DNA of 64,000 nucleotides from Pyrinomonadaceae bacterium (GCA_036277115.1 DASUNM010000024.1:124001-188000); one strand, 5' to 3'. Shown: positions 42,784 to 51,296, numbered from the stretch's first letter. Translations and numbers: made by a program. The notes: a model not told the origin generated them from the sequence alone.

Positions 42784-43020
42784 AGTCAGTACCGAGAGCG
42801 GTAGCGACGGTCTAGAGGCGCGAAGCGCAGTCATGCAATAGCCCCGACCGTTAGGTCGGGGAATCCGGTTAGGAAGTGATTGCGAGGTCCGAAGGACCGG
42901 AATAACCGGTGGCTCCGTTCCGATTGTTCCGGCTCATGCCGCACCTTCGGCGCTCGGCTGTAATAACTCATCTTCCACGGCCTGACGGCCGTGGCTATTC
43001 AATGCCGGTCCCTTCGGCCC
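42784..43020. repeat. Composite REP: module A plus facing two-hairpin units
   Basis: GTCAGTACCGAGAGCGG at the left end; 42817-42861 (+): GGCGC-GAA-GCGCA, linker GTCATGCAATAG, CCCCGACC-GTTA-GGTCGGGG; a GGTCC-GAA-GGACC hairpin near 42886; GCCGCACCTTCGGCGCTCGG near 42939; 42975-43020 (-): stem 1 with one mismatch, linker GGCATTGAATAG, CCACGGCC-GTCA-GGCCGTGG. Same order of parts as at 27643-27821 and 37554-37763. Confidence 0.8.
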
Positions 43021-43070
43021 TGGCCTCAATGCTCGTCGTCGTAATAATCTGATCTGCCTGGGCCGTCTTT

Positions 43071-44345
43071 ATGCATGAGTGGGACGTTATTGTCATTGGC
43101 GCCGGGGCGGCGGGTCTTTTTTGCGCAATCGAGGCGGGCAAACGCGGGCGTAGAGTCTTAGTAATTGAACACGCCGACCGGGTCGGCAAAAAGATTGCCA
43201 TCTCCGGCGGCGGGCGTTGCAACTTCACCAATACCGGGACCAGCCCCGATAACTTCGTTTCCCGCAACCCACACTTCTGCAAGTCAGCGCTCGCCCGTTA
43301 CACACCTGCGGACTTTATCGCCCTCGTTGAAAAACACGGCATCGCTTATCACGAGAAGAAGCTGGGCCAACTCTTCTGTGACGGCAGCTCGCAACAGATC
43401 ATCGACATGCTGCTCCGCGAGTGCCGAGACGCTGCCGTGGAGATTCGCTGCGGCTGCGCAGTCCTTCAGGTGGCCCAAAACATTAATAGCCACGAACCTG
43501 TTGCCGGGCGCTCGTTCATGCTGCAAACCAATCAAGGCACTTTCCACTCCTCCTCCTTGGTTATTGCCACTGGCGGGTTATCTATCGCCCCGCTGGGAGC
43601 GACCGACTTCGGTTATCGCATTGCGCGACAATTTGGGCTGCGCATTGAAGACACACGCGCTGGCCTGGTGCCTTTAACGCTGCCGGCACAGATTCTGAAA
43701 GCTTTGGCGGCGCTTAGCGGAGTCTCGATTGACGCCCTGGTCACTTGTCCCCAGTCTCCATCGTCTCCATCGTTTCGGGAAAACATTTTGATTACACATC
43801 GCGGCTTGAGTGGGCCGGCGATACTGCAAGTTTCAAATTACTGGCAACCCGGCGAGTCGATCTCAATCAACCTGTTACCCGATGAAGACGTAATGGAGAT
43901 CATTTCGGCGGCCAGAATAAGCGAGGGCGATTCAGCACCAGGTTCTGCCCAGGGGGTCACACAGGGCGCGACCGGAGGAGCGAGCTCCCGGATTGAGCTG
44001 GTTAATCTGTTATCACGTTACTTGCCGCGACGGTTTGCCCACGCCTGGTGCGATCTTTATGGAGCGTCCCGGCCGCTGAAAACTTACAACGGCAAGGAGC
44101 TTCAGGAAATTGCGGCTAACATTCACCGGCTCCAGCTTACGCCGGCCGGAACGGAAGGCTTCAACAAAGCTGAAGTGACAGTCGGAGGCGTCTCTACCGC
44201 GGAACTCTCGTCACAAACAATGGAAGCCAGGCGCGTTCCCGGGCTCTACTTTATCGGCGAAGTGGTGGATGTGACAGGCCAACTAGGTGGCTACAACTTT
44301 CAGTGGGCTTGGGCCTCGGCTTTCGCCGCCGGTCAGGTTGTGTAA
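43071..44345 (+). CDS. BaiN/YhiN-type FAD oxidoreductase (HI0933 family)
   Basis: 424 aa. N-terminal FAD motif VIVIGAGAAGLFCAIEAGKRG, then the family hallmark KIAISGGGRCNFTNT near residue 43. Middle: ATGGLSIAPLGATDFGYRIA. The C-terminal end GEVVDVTGQLGGYNFQWAWASAFAAG is nearly invariant in the family. Flavoproteins of this group include bile-acid dehydroxylation reductases and YhiN; the role here is unknown. Soluble. The ATG has no clear ribosome-binding site and lies 50 bp after a REP unit. Its stop is 15 bp before the RAYT element. Confidence 0.92.
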   Translation: MHEWDVIVIGAGAAGLFCAIEAGKRGRRVLVIEHADRVGKKIAISGGGRCNFTNTGTSPDNFVSRNPHFCKSALARYTPADFIALVEKHGIAYHEKKLGQLFCDGSSQQIIDMLLRECRDAAVEIRCGCAVLQVAQNINSHEPVAGRSFMLQTNQGTFHSSSLVIATGGLSIAPLGATDFGYRIARQFGLRIEDTRAGLVPLTLPAQILKALAALSGVSIDALVTCPQSPSSPSFRENILITHRGLSGPAILQVSNYWQPGESISINLLPDEDVMEIISAARISEGDSAPGSAQGVTQGATGGASSRIELVNLLSRYLPRRFAHAWCDLYGASRPLKTYNGKELQEIAANIHRLQLTPAGTEGFNKAEVTVGGVSTAELSSQTMEARRVPGLYFIGEVVDVTGQLGGYNFQWAWASAFAAGQVV

Positions 44346-44359
44346 CGTGGAATCGAGCA

Positions 44360-45128
44360 GCAACCCGAAGGGTTGCGAAGAAAGTAGCCGGTGGTCGGAG
44401 CGAAGCGCAGACCTCCGGATCGGGAGCGTGCGTTAACGCACCCCGCAGGGGTGCAAAGAAAGTAGCCGGTGGTCGGAGTCCGCGGAGACCACCGGATGTG
44501 CGAGATTAATTGACCCGCCCCGGAGGGGTGCCAGACCTCACAATAGATATTTCTCGTCAAATTCGATACCCGCGCCATTGAGAAGCTCTGTCAATTCAGC
44601 AACAAAGGAATGTTTATGATGATGCGCCTCTTGCGTGGCAATGTACCGCCGCACCGAGTCGGTCGCCGTGGGGCTTACTGTGAACGCTGCATAACCCTCC
44701 TGCCACGTGAATCTGCGATCAAAATTCTCCTTAGCCCACGTGGACGACTCCTTCTTCAAGTCGCGAAGGACATCGGCAATGCAGTGCACTGGCCTGAGAC
44801 TCGCCAGGATATGGACATGATCGTCAACTCCCCCGACAATCTCGGGCAAACCGTGCATTCCTTTAATGATCCCGCCGAGGTAGGCATGAAGACGTGGCTG
44901 CCATTCGGACTTGATGAAAGGTCTTCGTTCTTTGGTCGAGAACACGAGGTGATAGTGCAGGCTGAAGAAGGTTGAGCCCATGAACGAAGTCTAAATCACA
45001 GGTCAACGTAAAAGATCTTTACATCGAAGGTCTGGCACCCCTCCGGGGTGCGGGTCGTAAGGACGACTTTTCCGGTGGTCTCCGCAGACTCCGACCACCG
45101 GCTACTTTCTTGCAACCCTTCGGGTTGC
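44360..45128. mobile_element. RAYT element with flanking two-hairpin REP units in inverted arrangement
   Basis: Left: 44360-44416 (+) GCAACCC-GAA-GGGTTGC, linker GAAGAAAGTAGCC, GGTGGTC...GACCTCC; 44438-44493 (+) GCACCCC-GCA-GGGGTGC, linker AAAGAAAGTAGCC, GGTGGTC-GGAG-TCC-GC-GGA-GACCACC. A CCCC-GGA-GGGG hairpin near 44516 is mirrored by GCACCCC-TCC-GGGGTGC at 45035-45051. Right: 45074-45128 (-), inverse of the left unit, again GCAACCC-GAA-GGGTTGC and AAGAAAGTAGCC. The transposase lies between. This is the classic REP/RAYT arrangement. Confidence 0.85.
44538..44981 (-). CDS. REP-associated tyrosine transposase (RAYT, Y1/HUH family)
   Basis: 147 aa, full length for a small Y1 transposase. HUH motif HVHI (His55, His57) in GGVDDHVHILASL; FSLHYHLVFSTKERRP at the start; WQEGYAAFTVS near 93-103; and RRYIATQEAHHHKHSF near 111-125, where Tyr113 is the likely nucleophile. 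RAYTs cut and join single-stranded DNA at REP hairpins and help spread them. This copy is intact and embedded between matched REP units (44360-45128), so it may be active. Related palindromes occur throughout the window. Confidence 0.92.
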   Translation of the reverse strand: MGSTFFSLHYHLVFSTKERRPFIKSEWQPRLHAYLGGIIKGMHGLPEIVGGVDDHVHILASLRPVHCIADVLRDLKKESSTWAKENFDRRFTWQEGYAAFTVSPTATDSVRRYIATQEAHHHKHSFVAELTELLNGAGIEFDEKYLL

Positions 45129-45169
45129 GTATGGTGCTTCTGCGGTGGAGGACGCTCGAGTTCTTAACG

Positions 45170-46048
45170 TTACTTCAGCCGCCGCTTGAGAAAATCCAAC
45201 ATCCGACTCTTGGCCAGCTTCGCAGCCTCTGGATCATAGCTACCGCGAGTGTAGTCACAGAACGCGTGGCGGGCTCCTTCGTAATAAAAGAACTCCGCGG
45301 GCGTGCGTTGCGCTCGTAACGCTTGCTCAAAGTTCTGCACCTCAGTGACCTTAATCGCATAATCAGCAGTTCCATAATGACCCTGGATCGGAACCTTGAT
45401 CTCCTTTACCACGTCCATGACATTCGGTTTGCGATCATTAGGTGTTTGAAACTGTTCAAGCAGAACGGGCGGGGCATAGAACGCGACCACCGCATCGACG
45501 TCGCGAGACTTGGTGGCCAGCATCAGACTTTGATAGCCGCCGCCACAAAAACCAACCATGCCAACGCCGCCACGCTTCACCTGAGGTAGAGACTTTAGGT
45601 AGTTGATCGCCGCTTGCGCATCTCGAAGTTCCTGCTGGCTAAAAGCACCGCTGAGGTAGCGCCGGTCTTCTCGATCCGATCGATTGAGCTCAGCCATTGT
45701 CAGGTCGGGCGTGCGGGAGAAACGCTTGATGGCGAGGCTTACGAAACCGGCTTGCGCCAATTGAGCCGCGGTATAACGATGGTCTTCCGGCAGATGAAGA
45801 TTTCCATGAAGCACCACAACGGCGCGAAACCTTCCGGGTTTTTTAGGACGCGCGAGATAGCCCTCGATGGTATCCGCGCCACTTTTGAACGAGACCATGT
45901 TCTGAAGAACGCTTTCGTCGCTTAAGGCGTTTGTTGGTGGCGGCTGCTGCGCGCTTATCTTTGGCGAGACCGCGACACCGATAACCGCGGCGGTGGCGCC
46001 GACGAGGAACGATCGCCGGTCCTCATTACAATTGTCGCTGGTACACAT
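45170..46048 (-). CDS. Dienelactone-hydrolase-family protein, Tat-exported
   Basis: 292 aa. A twin-arginine signal (DRRSFLVGATAAVIG, near residues 10-24) predicts Tat export. The alpha/beta hydrolase core has the family's cysteine nucleophile, Cys168 in GFCGGG, with Asp229 (YGTADY) and His261 (GARHAF). HGNLHLPEDHRYTAAQLAQAG near 81 is usual. Dienelactone hydrolases open lactones in aromatic degradation, but no such pathway is present here, so the substrate is open. It lies 41 bp beyond the RAYT element's right end, which may therefore act as its 3' hairpin. Confidence 0.9.
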   Translation of the reverse strand: MCTSDNCNEDRRSFLVGATAAVIGVAVSPKISAQQPPPTNALSDESVLQNMVSFKSGADTIEGYLARPKKPGRFRAVVVLHGNLHLPEDHRYTAAQLAQAGFVSLAIKRFSRTPDLTMAELNRSDREDRRYLSGAFSQQELRDAQAAINYLKSLPQVKRGGVGMVGFCGGGYQSLMLATKSRDVDAVVAFYAPPVLLEQFQTPNDRKPNVMDVVKEIKVPIQGHYGTADYAIKVTEVQNFEQALRAQRTPAEFFYYEGARHAFCDYTRGSYDPEAAKLAKSRMLDFLKRRLK

Positions 46049-46181
46049 GCTTCTTAACTTACATCTTTTTCAATCAATTTTCTGCGCAGTTCCGGTAGAG
46101 TCCGTGCAGCAGTCGAACATGAAACTTAGTCCTTTTAACGTCGCCTAGTCAGTTTGGTTCCGAACTTGGTGGATCGAATAT

Positions 46182-46284
46182 GTCAGTACCGCTCACGGTA
46201 CTGACCTCATGATCCAAGCGTGGCGTCCCGACAAGTCGGGACTTACCTCTCCCACCCCACGCGGGATGCCCGCGTGGGGACCCC
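46182..46284. repeat. Collapsed module A hairpin and CAT-loop hairpin (-)
   Basis: TCAGTACCG-CTCA-CGGTACTGA at 46182-46204 is a perfect 9-bp hairpin joining two module A ends directly. At 46255-46284 (-) GGGGTCCCC precedes stem ACGCGGG-CAT-CCCGCGT. CGTCCCGACAAGTCGGGAC lies between. The rest of the 414-bp gap upstream of the zinc-ribbon gene shows nothing further except its ribosome-binding site. Confidence 0.6.
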
Positions 46285-46462
46285 GGCCTGGCTACTTCTC
46301 CCACGCCTGCGGCGTGATGAGGGAATGCACTTAAAACCGCAGAATCGCTGTCGAATCCATGCATCTCTGACAAAACTCTTCCCCTCGCGACCGGCTTTTC
46401 GGTAAGCTACCGATCAGGTCCCACCAGAACCCGCGCCCCCCAATCATGCTGAGGAGGCTCGT

Positions 46463-47161
46463 ATGAAACGCTGTCCGGAGTGTGAGTTTCTTTACGGGGA
46501 CGAGCAGGAGTGCTGTGATATGGACGGCACCGTGCTGAGGTTTACGTCCTTCCTGCCACAGGTTGCACCTCCCCAACCCACGGCAAGAAAAGACTTGAAA
46601 TCCATTCGGAGCGTTCTTGCGATTCCACTGCTCGCCCTGATTGTGATTGGCAGTGTGCTGGTGACTCTCTATCGCGCCGCGCCACCTAAATCCAGTGCAT
46701 CATCTGCCACGTCCCAACCGGCCGTTGCGAATGAAGTTCCGAAGGCTCCTGTCTCAGACAGCCCGGAGGTAGCTGAGCCGGCTAGTCCGGCAAAACCGGT
46801 TGAAGCTTCCCCGGTGCCCGCAACGCACGCGCGAGATCCATTTGCTAAGCCGAGCCAGCCCAGGTCTTCCGCCAACGAGAAGCGCATTACAGAGAAGCGA
46901 ATTTCAATTGAGCCGGCAACTCGCGTTCAGATTTCAACGCCTGCCCCGGTCATCAACGCACCGAAACCGACGCCAAACCAGACATTACCGGCGCCGGCTG
47001 AAAGCCCGAAAGCCGCAGTGCGATCCAACACGATTTCGGTTCCTCCTAAGCCCTCGCCGGACAAACCCACTCCTCAATCCAAAACGCAAAACCAGGACAA
47101 GGATTCAAAAATCAAGTCGCTTTTTAAGAAAGCCGGCCGGATCTTGAAGAAGCCTTTCTAA
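46463..47161 (+). CDS. Zinc-ribbon, membrane-anchored, Pro-rich protein
   Basis: 232 aa with GAGGAGG before the ATG. The N-terminal ribbon MKRCPECEFLYGDEQECCDMDG (Cys4, Cys7, Cys17, Cys18) matches the small zinc-ribbon leaders common in Acidobacteriota membrane proteins. One transmembrane helix (about 50-70) is followed by a long low-complexity Pro/Ala/Ser/Lys-rich stretch, probably spanning the periplasm, and a basic C-terminal helix (KIKSLFKKAGRILKKPF). Topology resembles TonB-like linkers but no TonB motif is present. Function unknown. Confidence 0.7.
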   Translation: MKRCPECEFLYGDEQECCDMDGTVLRFTSFLPQVAPPQPTARKDLKSIRSVLAIPLLALIVIGSVLVTLYRAAPPKSSASSATSQPAVANEVPKAPVSDSPEVAEPASPAKPVEASPVPATHARDPFAKPSQPRSSANEKRITEKRISIEPATRVQISTPAPVINAPKPTPNQTLPAPAESPKAAVRSNTISVPPKPSPDKPTPQSKTQNQDKDSKIKSLFKKAGRILKKPF

Positions 47162-47181
47162 ACCGTGAATCGTGAATCGAT

Positions 47182-47225
47182 CGTCCCCGCAGGGGACGGA
47201 TTTAATAGCCGGTGGCAACGCCACC
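47182..47225 (+). repeat. Two-hairpin REP unit beside a RAYT relic
   Basis: CGTCCCC-GCA-GGGGACG, linker GATTTAATAGCC, GGTGGC-AAC-GCCACC. Same plan and nearly the same stem 2 start as the RAYT-flanking units at 44.4 kb, but a different stem 1. It lies 42 bp from the 3' end of the RAYT relic, as REP units flank an intact RAYT. Confidence 0.75.
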
Positions 47226-47266
47226 GGAAATCGGCCCAATGATTTATCGACCTGTAAGGGTCGGAT

Positions 47267-47359
47267 TCATTTCCAGAGATATCGCTCGTCGTACTCGATA
47301 GCGTGCTCGTCAAGAAACTCGATCAATTCTTCTTTGAACGTACGCTCGCGATGATGACC
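47267..47359 (-). pseudogene. RAYT transposase C-terminal relic
   Basis: The last 29 codons read HHRERTFKEELIEFLDEHAI then EYDERYLWK, aligning with HHKHSFVAELTELLNGAGI then EFDEKYLL of the intact RAYT at 44538. The HUH motif and everything before it are gone; upstream sequence is tandem TAGTAAAT-like filler. Differences exceed half the positions, so it came from a different RAYT, not from the intact one. Confidence 0.75.
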
Positions 47360-47483
47360 GCCATCAGGACCAACCATGCGACTTTTCTGGAGAAGGGTTT
47401 CATAGATGGGAAATAGTAAATCGTAAAATGGTAAAGCGTGAATAGGAGAGGGTATCGGGTAGTGGGGGCTCATGGCTTTCACA

Positions 47484-47645
47484 TGCGGCTTTGCCGCAGC
47501 ACATAGCGGTAAGCCTTCGGCTTACCGGGAGTTACTTCTTAAGATTTGCGGCTAAGCCGCCGTTTCGAGGCGTAGCCTCGAATGTTCACAATGATGACAC
47601 ACCGGAAAGGCGGAGCCTTTCCGCCATGTGCGGCGGCAAAGCCGC
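47484..47645. repeat. Two facing two-hairpin units with TTT-loop stems
   Basis: 47484-47526 (+): TGCGGC-TTT-GCCGCA, linker GCACATAGC, GGTAAGCC-TTC-GGCTTACC. 47604-47645 (-): GCGGC-TTT-GCCGC, linker CGCACATGGC, GGAAAGGC-TCC-GCCTTTCC. Stem 2 differs completely but pairs perfectly in both. Between them, GCGGC-TAA-GCCGC and CGAGGC-GTA-GCCTCG hairpins. A module A end (CGCTACCGCCGCGGTACTGAC) follows at 47677-47703. Confidence 0.7.
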
Positions 47646-47711
47646 GCTCCACTCGCTCAGAACCTTATTATTTTTCGGGTCGCTACCGCCGCGGTACTGA
47701 CACCCAGCTCA

Positions 47712-49553
47712 TTATTCCCGGAAGCGCAGGCCCTTGAGATCCTGCAGGAGAATGCCGTTACGTTGCGCGGCGGTTGGAAGTTCGAAGCGCACGTGATCGC
47801 CGACTTTCAATCTCTTCCCCTCGAGGTTGGGGGCGCCTTGATAATAAGCCATGACGGTGACGTGCTTGAGCTCGGTGGGCTCGACCACTGCAAAACGAAC
47901 GATGTCGGAAACCAAAACCTTTCCGTCTCCGAGATCGTCGGTGTAAGCCTTCGGTTCGAACTTCGTCACAATCGCCAAAACCTCACGACCGGTAACGTCC
48001 TCTGATTTAGAGACCCTCATTAAGGTGCCTCCTCCGTAATTCAAAGACACGATCTTTCCTTCGGCATCCTTCGCGAAGCTGATTACTTCACCGTTTCCTC
48101 CGGGCAGCACCACGACGCGAATGGTGTCCGGTTCGGTATACGGCGTAGCTATTGTGTTGAGCTTACCCATGCGGAGCGCGAGCGCTTTATCCTTTGCGAC
48201 GATCTCGATTGTCCCAAGCATGTCGTGCTTATAAATGCCGGCATAGTCAGTGAACGGCTTGCTCAGCTGCCACTCTCTCTTGGCCCGCGCAGCGGCTTCA
48301 TCCACCACGCGCTGTCTTCTGTTCTCAAAAGTCTTAGCGTCCTGCTGTAATTGCTTTTCAAAATCTGCCTCAAAATTCTCCGTTCGCAGCCACCAGTCAT
48401 AAGCATAGGCAGCCAACATGTCCGCCAATCGCCCGCCGAGCGCGTCGTTGTTTACCAGCACCCCGACTGCGATTTTCTTGTCAGGCATGAATGAAACATG
48501 ACTGCGATACCCGGGATACCCGCCATGGTGATAGATCACCTTTTCGTTGCGGTACTTACCGATCTGCCAGCCTAACCCGTATTCACCTTCGCCCGAAAAT
48601 GGCGGTTCATTACGTGTGCTGGTGGTGAGTCCAGTGTGCGCATTGCGGATAAGATCGGCAGGGAAGACCTGTTTGCCGCCGAGTTTGCCGCTGTTCATGT
48701 TCAGGTTAAGCCACTTGCCCAGATCCGAGATGCTCATGAACATGCCACCGGCCGACTGCATGTTCTCATCAGTCTTTTCAAGCTGGCTTCGCACCATCTT
48801 GCCTGCGTTGGCCGCGTCGGTGTCGATCACATATGGCGCCGCGATGTTGTACTTCCTGGCGCGCGCCTTTGAAGTGTAGGCAGTAGTGTGTTGTAAACCC
48901 GCGGGAGTGAATATGCGCTCCTGCAGCACGTCCTGCCATTTCTTCTGCAAATTGTAATGAAGCAGGAGACCGTAAATGTTGTAGCCGAGATTGGTGTACG
49001 CGTACTTACCGAAGTTCGCTTCGTTAAGAGTAGTGCCTTCAGCCAGGACCCGATCAAGCTCACTTTGATCGATCTGGCCCGTGAAGGCGAGGCGGTTAAC
49101 GAGCGGGTTGTTCCGCAGTCCGCTGGTGTGGGTTAAGAGATCTCGGATCGTGATCTTGTCCGGTATGTCATTCTTGAATCGGATGCCTGAAGTGTATTTT
49201 GTCAAAGGATCCGAGAACTTAATCTTGCCTTCCTGATCCAGCATCGCGGCTGCCAGCGCCGTAAACGATTTGGTCGAGGAAGCGATGTAATAAAGCGTAT
49301 CGGTATCGGCCTTCACTCCGGCTTCCTTATCGGCCATCCCATAGGCGCGCAGAAAGATCGGCTTATCGTCCTTGATCACAACGACTGCGATGCCGGGCAG
49401 GTCCGGAAATATGGCCAAAGTTTTGCCGACTGAAGCGTCATAAGCTGCGGGAAAGTCCTTCGCAGTTGCGGGCGGCGAGGTTTGAGCAAAGACGCAAGCA
49501 CCGGCAGAGTTCGCCAGCAACGCAATGAGCCAGATAACGATCGCTTTTTTCAT
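47712..49553 (-). CDS. CubicO-family serine hydrolase, secreted
   Basis: 613 aa from the ATG at 49553, preceded by AGGAGA; the longer frame to 49631 lacks a sensible start. The signal peptide ends near VFAQT (residue 24). Motifs: Ser92-S-T-Lys95, Tyr186-T-N and His343-G-G. After the core (to about 400), a coiled or helical part (DFEKQLQQDAKTFENRRQRVVDEA) precedes a beta-rich C-domain with DYAGIYKHDMLGTIEI, a DUF3471-like barrel, and a final segment (about 525-613). Exported; substrate unknown. Confidence 0.9.
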   Translation of the reverse strand: MKKAIVIWLIALLANSAGACVFAQTSPPATAKDFPAAYDASVGKTLAIFPDLPGIAVVVIKDDKPIFLRAYGMADKEAGVKADTDTLYYIASSTKSFTALAAAMLDQEGKIKFSDPLTKYTSGIRFKNDIPDKITIRDLLTHTSGLRNNPLVNRLAFTGQIDQSELDRVLAEGTTLNEANFGKYAYTNLGYNIYGLLLHYNLQKKWQDVLQERIFTPAGLQHTTAYTSKARARKYNIAAPYVIDTDAANAGKMVRSQLEKTDENMQSAGGMFMSISDLGKWLNLNMNSGKLGGKQVFPADLIRNAHTGLTTSTRNEPPFSGEGEYGLGWQIGKYRNEKVIYHHGGYPGYRSHVSFMPDKKIAVGVLVNNDALGGRLADMLAAYAYDWWLRTENFEADFEKQLQQDAKTFENRRQRVVDEAAARAKREWQLSKPFTDYAGIYKHDMLGTIEIVAKDKALALRMGKLNTIATPYTEPDTIRVVVLPGGNGEVISFAKDAEGKIVSLNYGGGTLMRVSKSEDVTGREVLAIVTKFEPKAYTDDLGDGKVLVSDIVRFAVVEPTELKHVTVMAYYQGAPNLEGKRLKVGDHVRFELPTAAQRNGILLQDLKGLRFRE

Positions 49554-49708
49554 GGGCTCTCCTGAGGAAAGAATGTTCTTCGAAGTCGTTATTCGGTACG
49601 ACTCACGGACCGGGAAGGTTCCCGCCCGCACAAATTTCTCAGGCGCCCGTCGAACTGTGATAAAAGCTGTAGCCCTCCGGAAACTAGCCTAACTCTAAGG
49701 AGATTCTT

Positions 49709-50395
49709 ATGAACAACCTTCGACTGACTTTGCGCGCTTCCGCGGTGTTTGCTCTCGCCCTGCTATTTGTGTCTGGCGCTCAGGCCCAGGCACAACGGAC
49801 ATGGGTTTCAGGAGATGGCAATGATGTAAACCCCTGTAGTTTCCCGGCCCCATGCAAAACCTTTGCGGGGGCTATCTCAAAGACAGCGACGGGTGGCGAG
49901 ATTACGGTAAAGGATGCCGGCGGATTTGGCCCGGTGATAATCAGGAAATCGATCACGATCGACGGTACCGGCGTTCCGGCGTCGATTCTCGCCAGTCAAG
50001 GCTTCGGAATTACTATCGATATCCCACGGATAGCGAGCAACATAAGACTAAATCCGCGAGTAGTACGTATCCGCGGGCTGTCTATAAATGGGGTGGGGAC
50101 CGGCATTCACGGAATCAACGTTATCGGTGCCAGTAAAGTCTCTGTCGAAGACTGCGTGATAGACGGCTTTAGACAGAACGGCATCAATGTTCAGTCTGGC
50201 ACCCTATACGTACGCAACACCACGATAAGGAATAACGGCAGTGCCGGCATTAATGCGACAGGCGGAGCTCAAGCAGGTATCAGTGACACCTCACTGGTCT
50301 ACAACGGCACTGGCCTGGCTGGCGCCGTCGTCAAGCATTGTTGCGTCGTTCTATTTGGGAACAACAACGGTGATCCTCCGCCACCGTCGCCATAG
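49709..50395 (+). CDS. Secreted right-handed parallel beta-helix protein
   Basis: 228 aa with AAGGAGA before the ATG. The signal peptide ends near GAQAQ (residue 27). TWVSGDGNDVNPCSFPAPCKT near 31-50 is the start typical of pectate-lyase-like proteins in this group. The rest forms beta-helix rungs with periodic Ile, Val and Asn (VRIRGLSINGVGTGIHGINV, VSVEDCVIDGFRQNGINV, LYVRNTTIRNNGSAGINA). No lyase active site is evident, so a binding or structural surface role is as likely. It ends in a short Pro tail. Confidence 0.82.
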   Translation: MNNLRLTLRASAVFALALLFVSGAQAQAQRTWVSGDGNDVNPCSFPAPCKTFAGAISKTATGGEITVKDAGGFGPVIIRKSITIDGTGVPASILASQGFGITIDIPRIASNIRLNPRVVRIRGLSINGVGTGIHGINVIGASKVSVEDCVIDGFRQNGINVQSGTLYVRNTTIRNNGSAGINATGGAQAGISDTSLVYNGTGLAGAVVKHCCVVLFGNNNGDPPPPSP

Positions 50396-50413
50396 AGCGC
50401 GCCCCCTTAACCA

Positions 50414-51223
50414 GTGACTACTCTGCCTCTTCCCGAAGAGATCGAACTCCATCGCGATCGAATGTGGCGGCGCGACGAAGACCTCCGCGTGGAAAGCGCG
50501 GTTGATGCCGAACGTTTCATCGGAGACGTGGGCTTTGCAAATACTTTGACTGATACGCGGCGCGCAGGTCCGTCGCTGTACATCGCGGTATGCGGTCGGA
50601 GGGATGTCAGTTTGCCGCGTAATGTTCAGAAGGACGAAGAGACGCGCCTCACCTGGTACCTCAAAGACGAAGTGATGCGCCGCGGTCGCGTTTACTACGC
50701 GAAGCTCGCGGGCGGTCGCTCGATATTTGTCGCGCCGCGTTTGATCAGCGCGTTTGCCGCCGTCTGGATGCCGCGAAAAAAGGACGAGCCCACCGTTTTG
50801 TCAGACGCATCCCAGCGTGTTCTGAAGGTGCTGCGGCGCGAACACGAACTGGCGACCGCCGACCTGCGGGCCGAAAGCGGCGTCACGGAACGTGCGGCGT
50901 TCACCCGCGCGCTCGATGAGTTACAACGCGCGATGAAGGTGATTCCTCAGGATGTGATTTATCAACCGTTTTCCTACATCTGGATGCTGGCCGGAGATCG
51001 TTGGCCGGTAGAATTGCGAAAACGTGTGGCGCGCAGGACCGCATTACGAGAGATCGCTCGAGCGTATCTGGCAGGCGCCGGAATGACTCAACTCGGCGAG
51101 ACCGCGCGCGCTTCGGGGTTGAGCCGCGTGGAAGCCGGGCTGGGAAATCATCAGTTGGTAGATGAGGGATATGCGGTGCGGGTCAGGCCGGGAGTGTACG
51201 GGCTAAAAGAAATTGAAAATTGA
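50414..51223 (+). CDS. Winged-helix protein related to AlkZ/YcaQ DNA glycosylases
   Basis: 269 aa starting at GTG 50414, 18 bp after the beta-helix stop. Features: VDAERFIGDVGFANTL, AVCGRRDVSLPRNVQKDEETRLTWYLKDE, RGRVYYAKL, then a winged-helix block (VLKVLRREHELATADLRAESGV, RAAFTRALDELQRAMKV) and a second helical block (ALREIARAYLAGAGMTQLGE). I recall this layout from proteins labelled AlkZ-related; AlkZ/YcaQ unhooks DNA crosslinks. The catalytic QxQ motif of true AlkZ is not seen, so activity is uncertain. It likely precedes the glycosyltransferase in one transcript. Confidence 0.65.
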   Translation: MTTLPLPEEIELHRDRMWRRDEDLRVESAVDAERFIGDVGFANTLTDTRRAGPSLYIAVCGRRDVSLPRNVQKDEETRLTWYLKDEVMRRGRVYYAKLAGGRSIFVAPRLISAFAAVWMPRKKDEPTVLSDASQRVLKVLRREHELATADLRAESGVTERAAFTRALDELQRAMKVIPQDVIYQPFSYIWMLAGDRWPVELRKRVARRTALREIARAYLAGAGMTQLGETARASGLSRVEAGLGNHQLVDEGYAVRVRPGVYGLKEIEN

Positions 51224-51240
51224 AAAGTGGAAATTAGTCC

Positions 51241-51296
51241 AAAGTCGAAAGCCCAAAGTCCAAAGTCCAAAGTCCAAAGTCCAAAGCCGAAAGTCC
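51241..51296. repeat. Tandem CCAAAGT repeat
   Basis: CAAAGTC recurs at a period of 8 bp, seven to eight times with small changes (AAAGTCG, AAAGCCC, AAAGTCC). In frame it would read VQSPKSKVQSRKS, which argues against the upstream start for the glycosyltransferase. Unstable tandem tracts of this kind can vary in length. Confidence 0.6.

Noticed and set aside
42600..43020. CRISPR-like array in the repeat-rich gap
   Set aside because: The repeats are palindromes of different kinds, in both orientations, with no regular spacers or cas genes.
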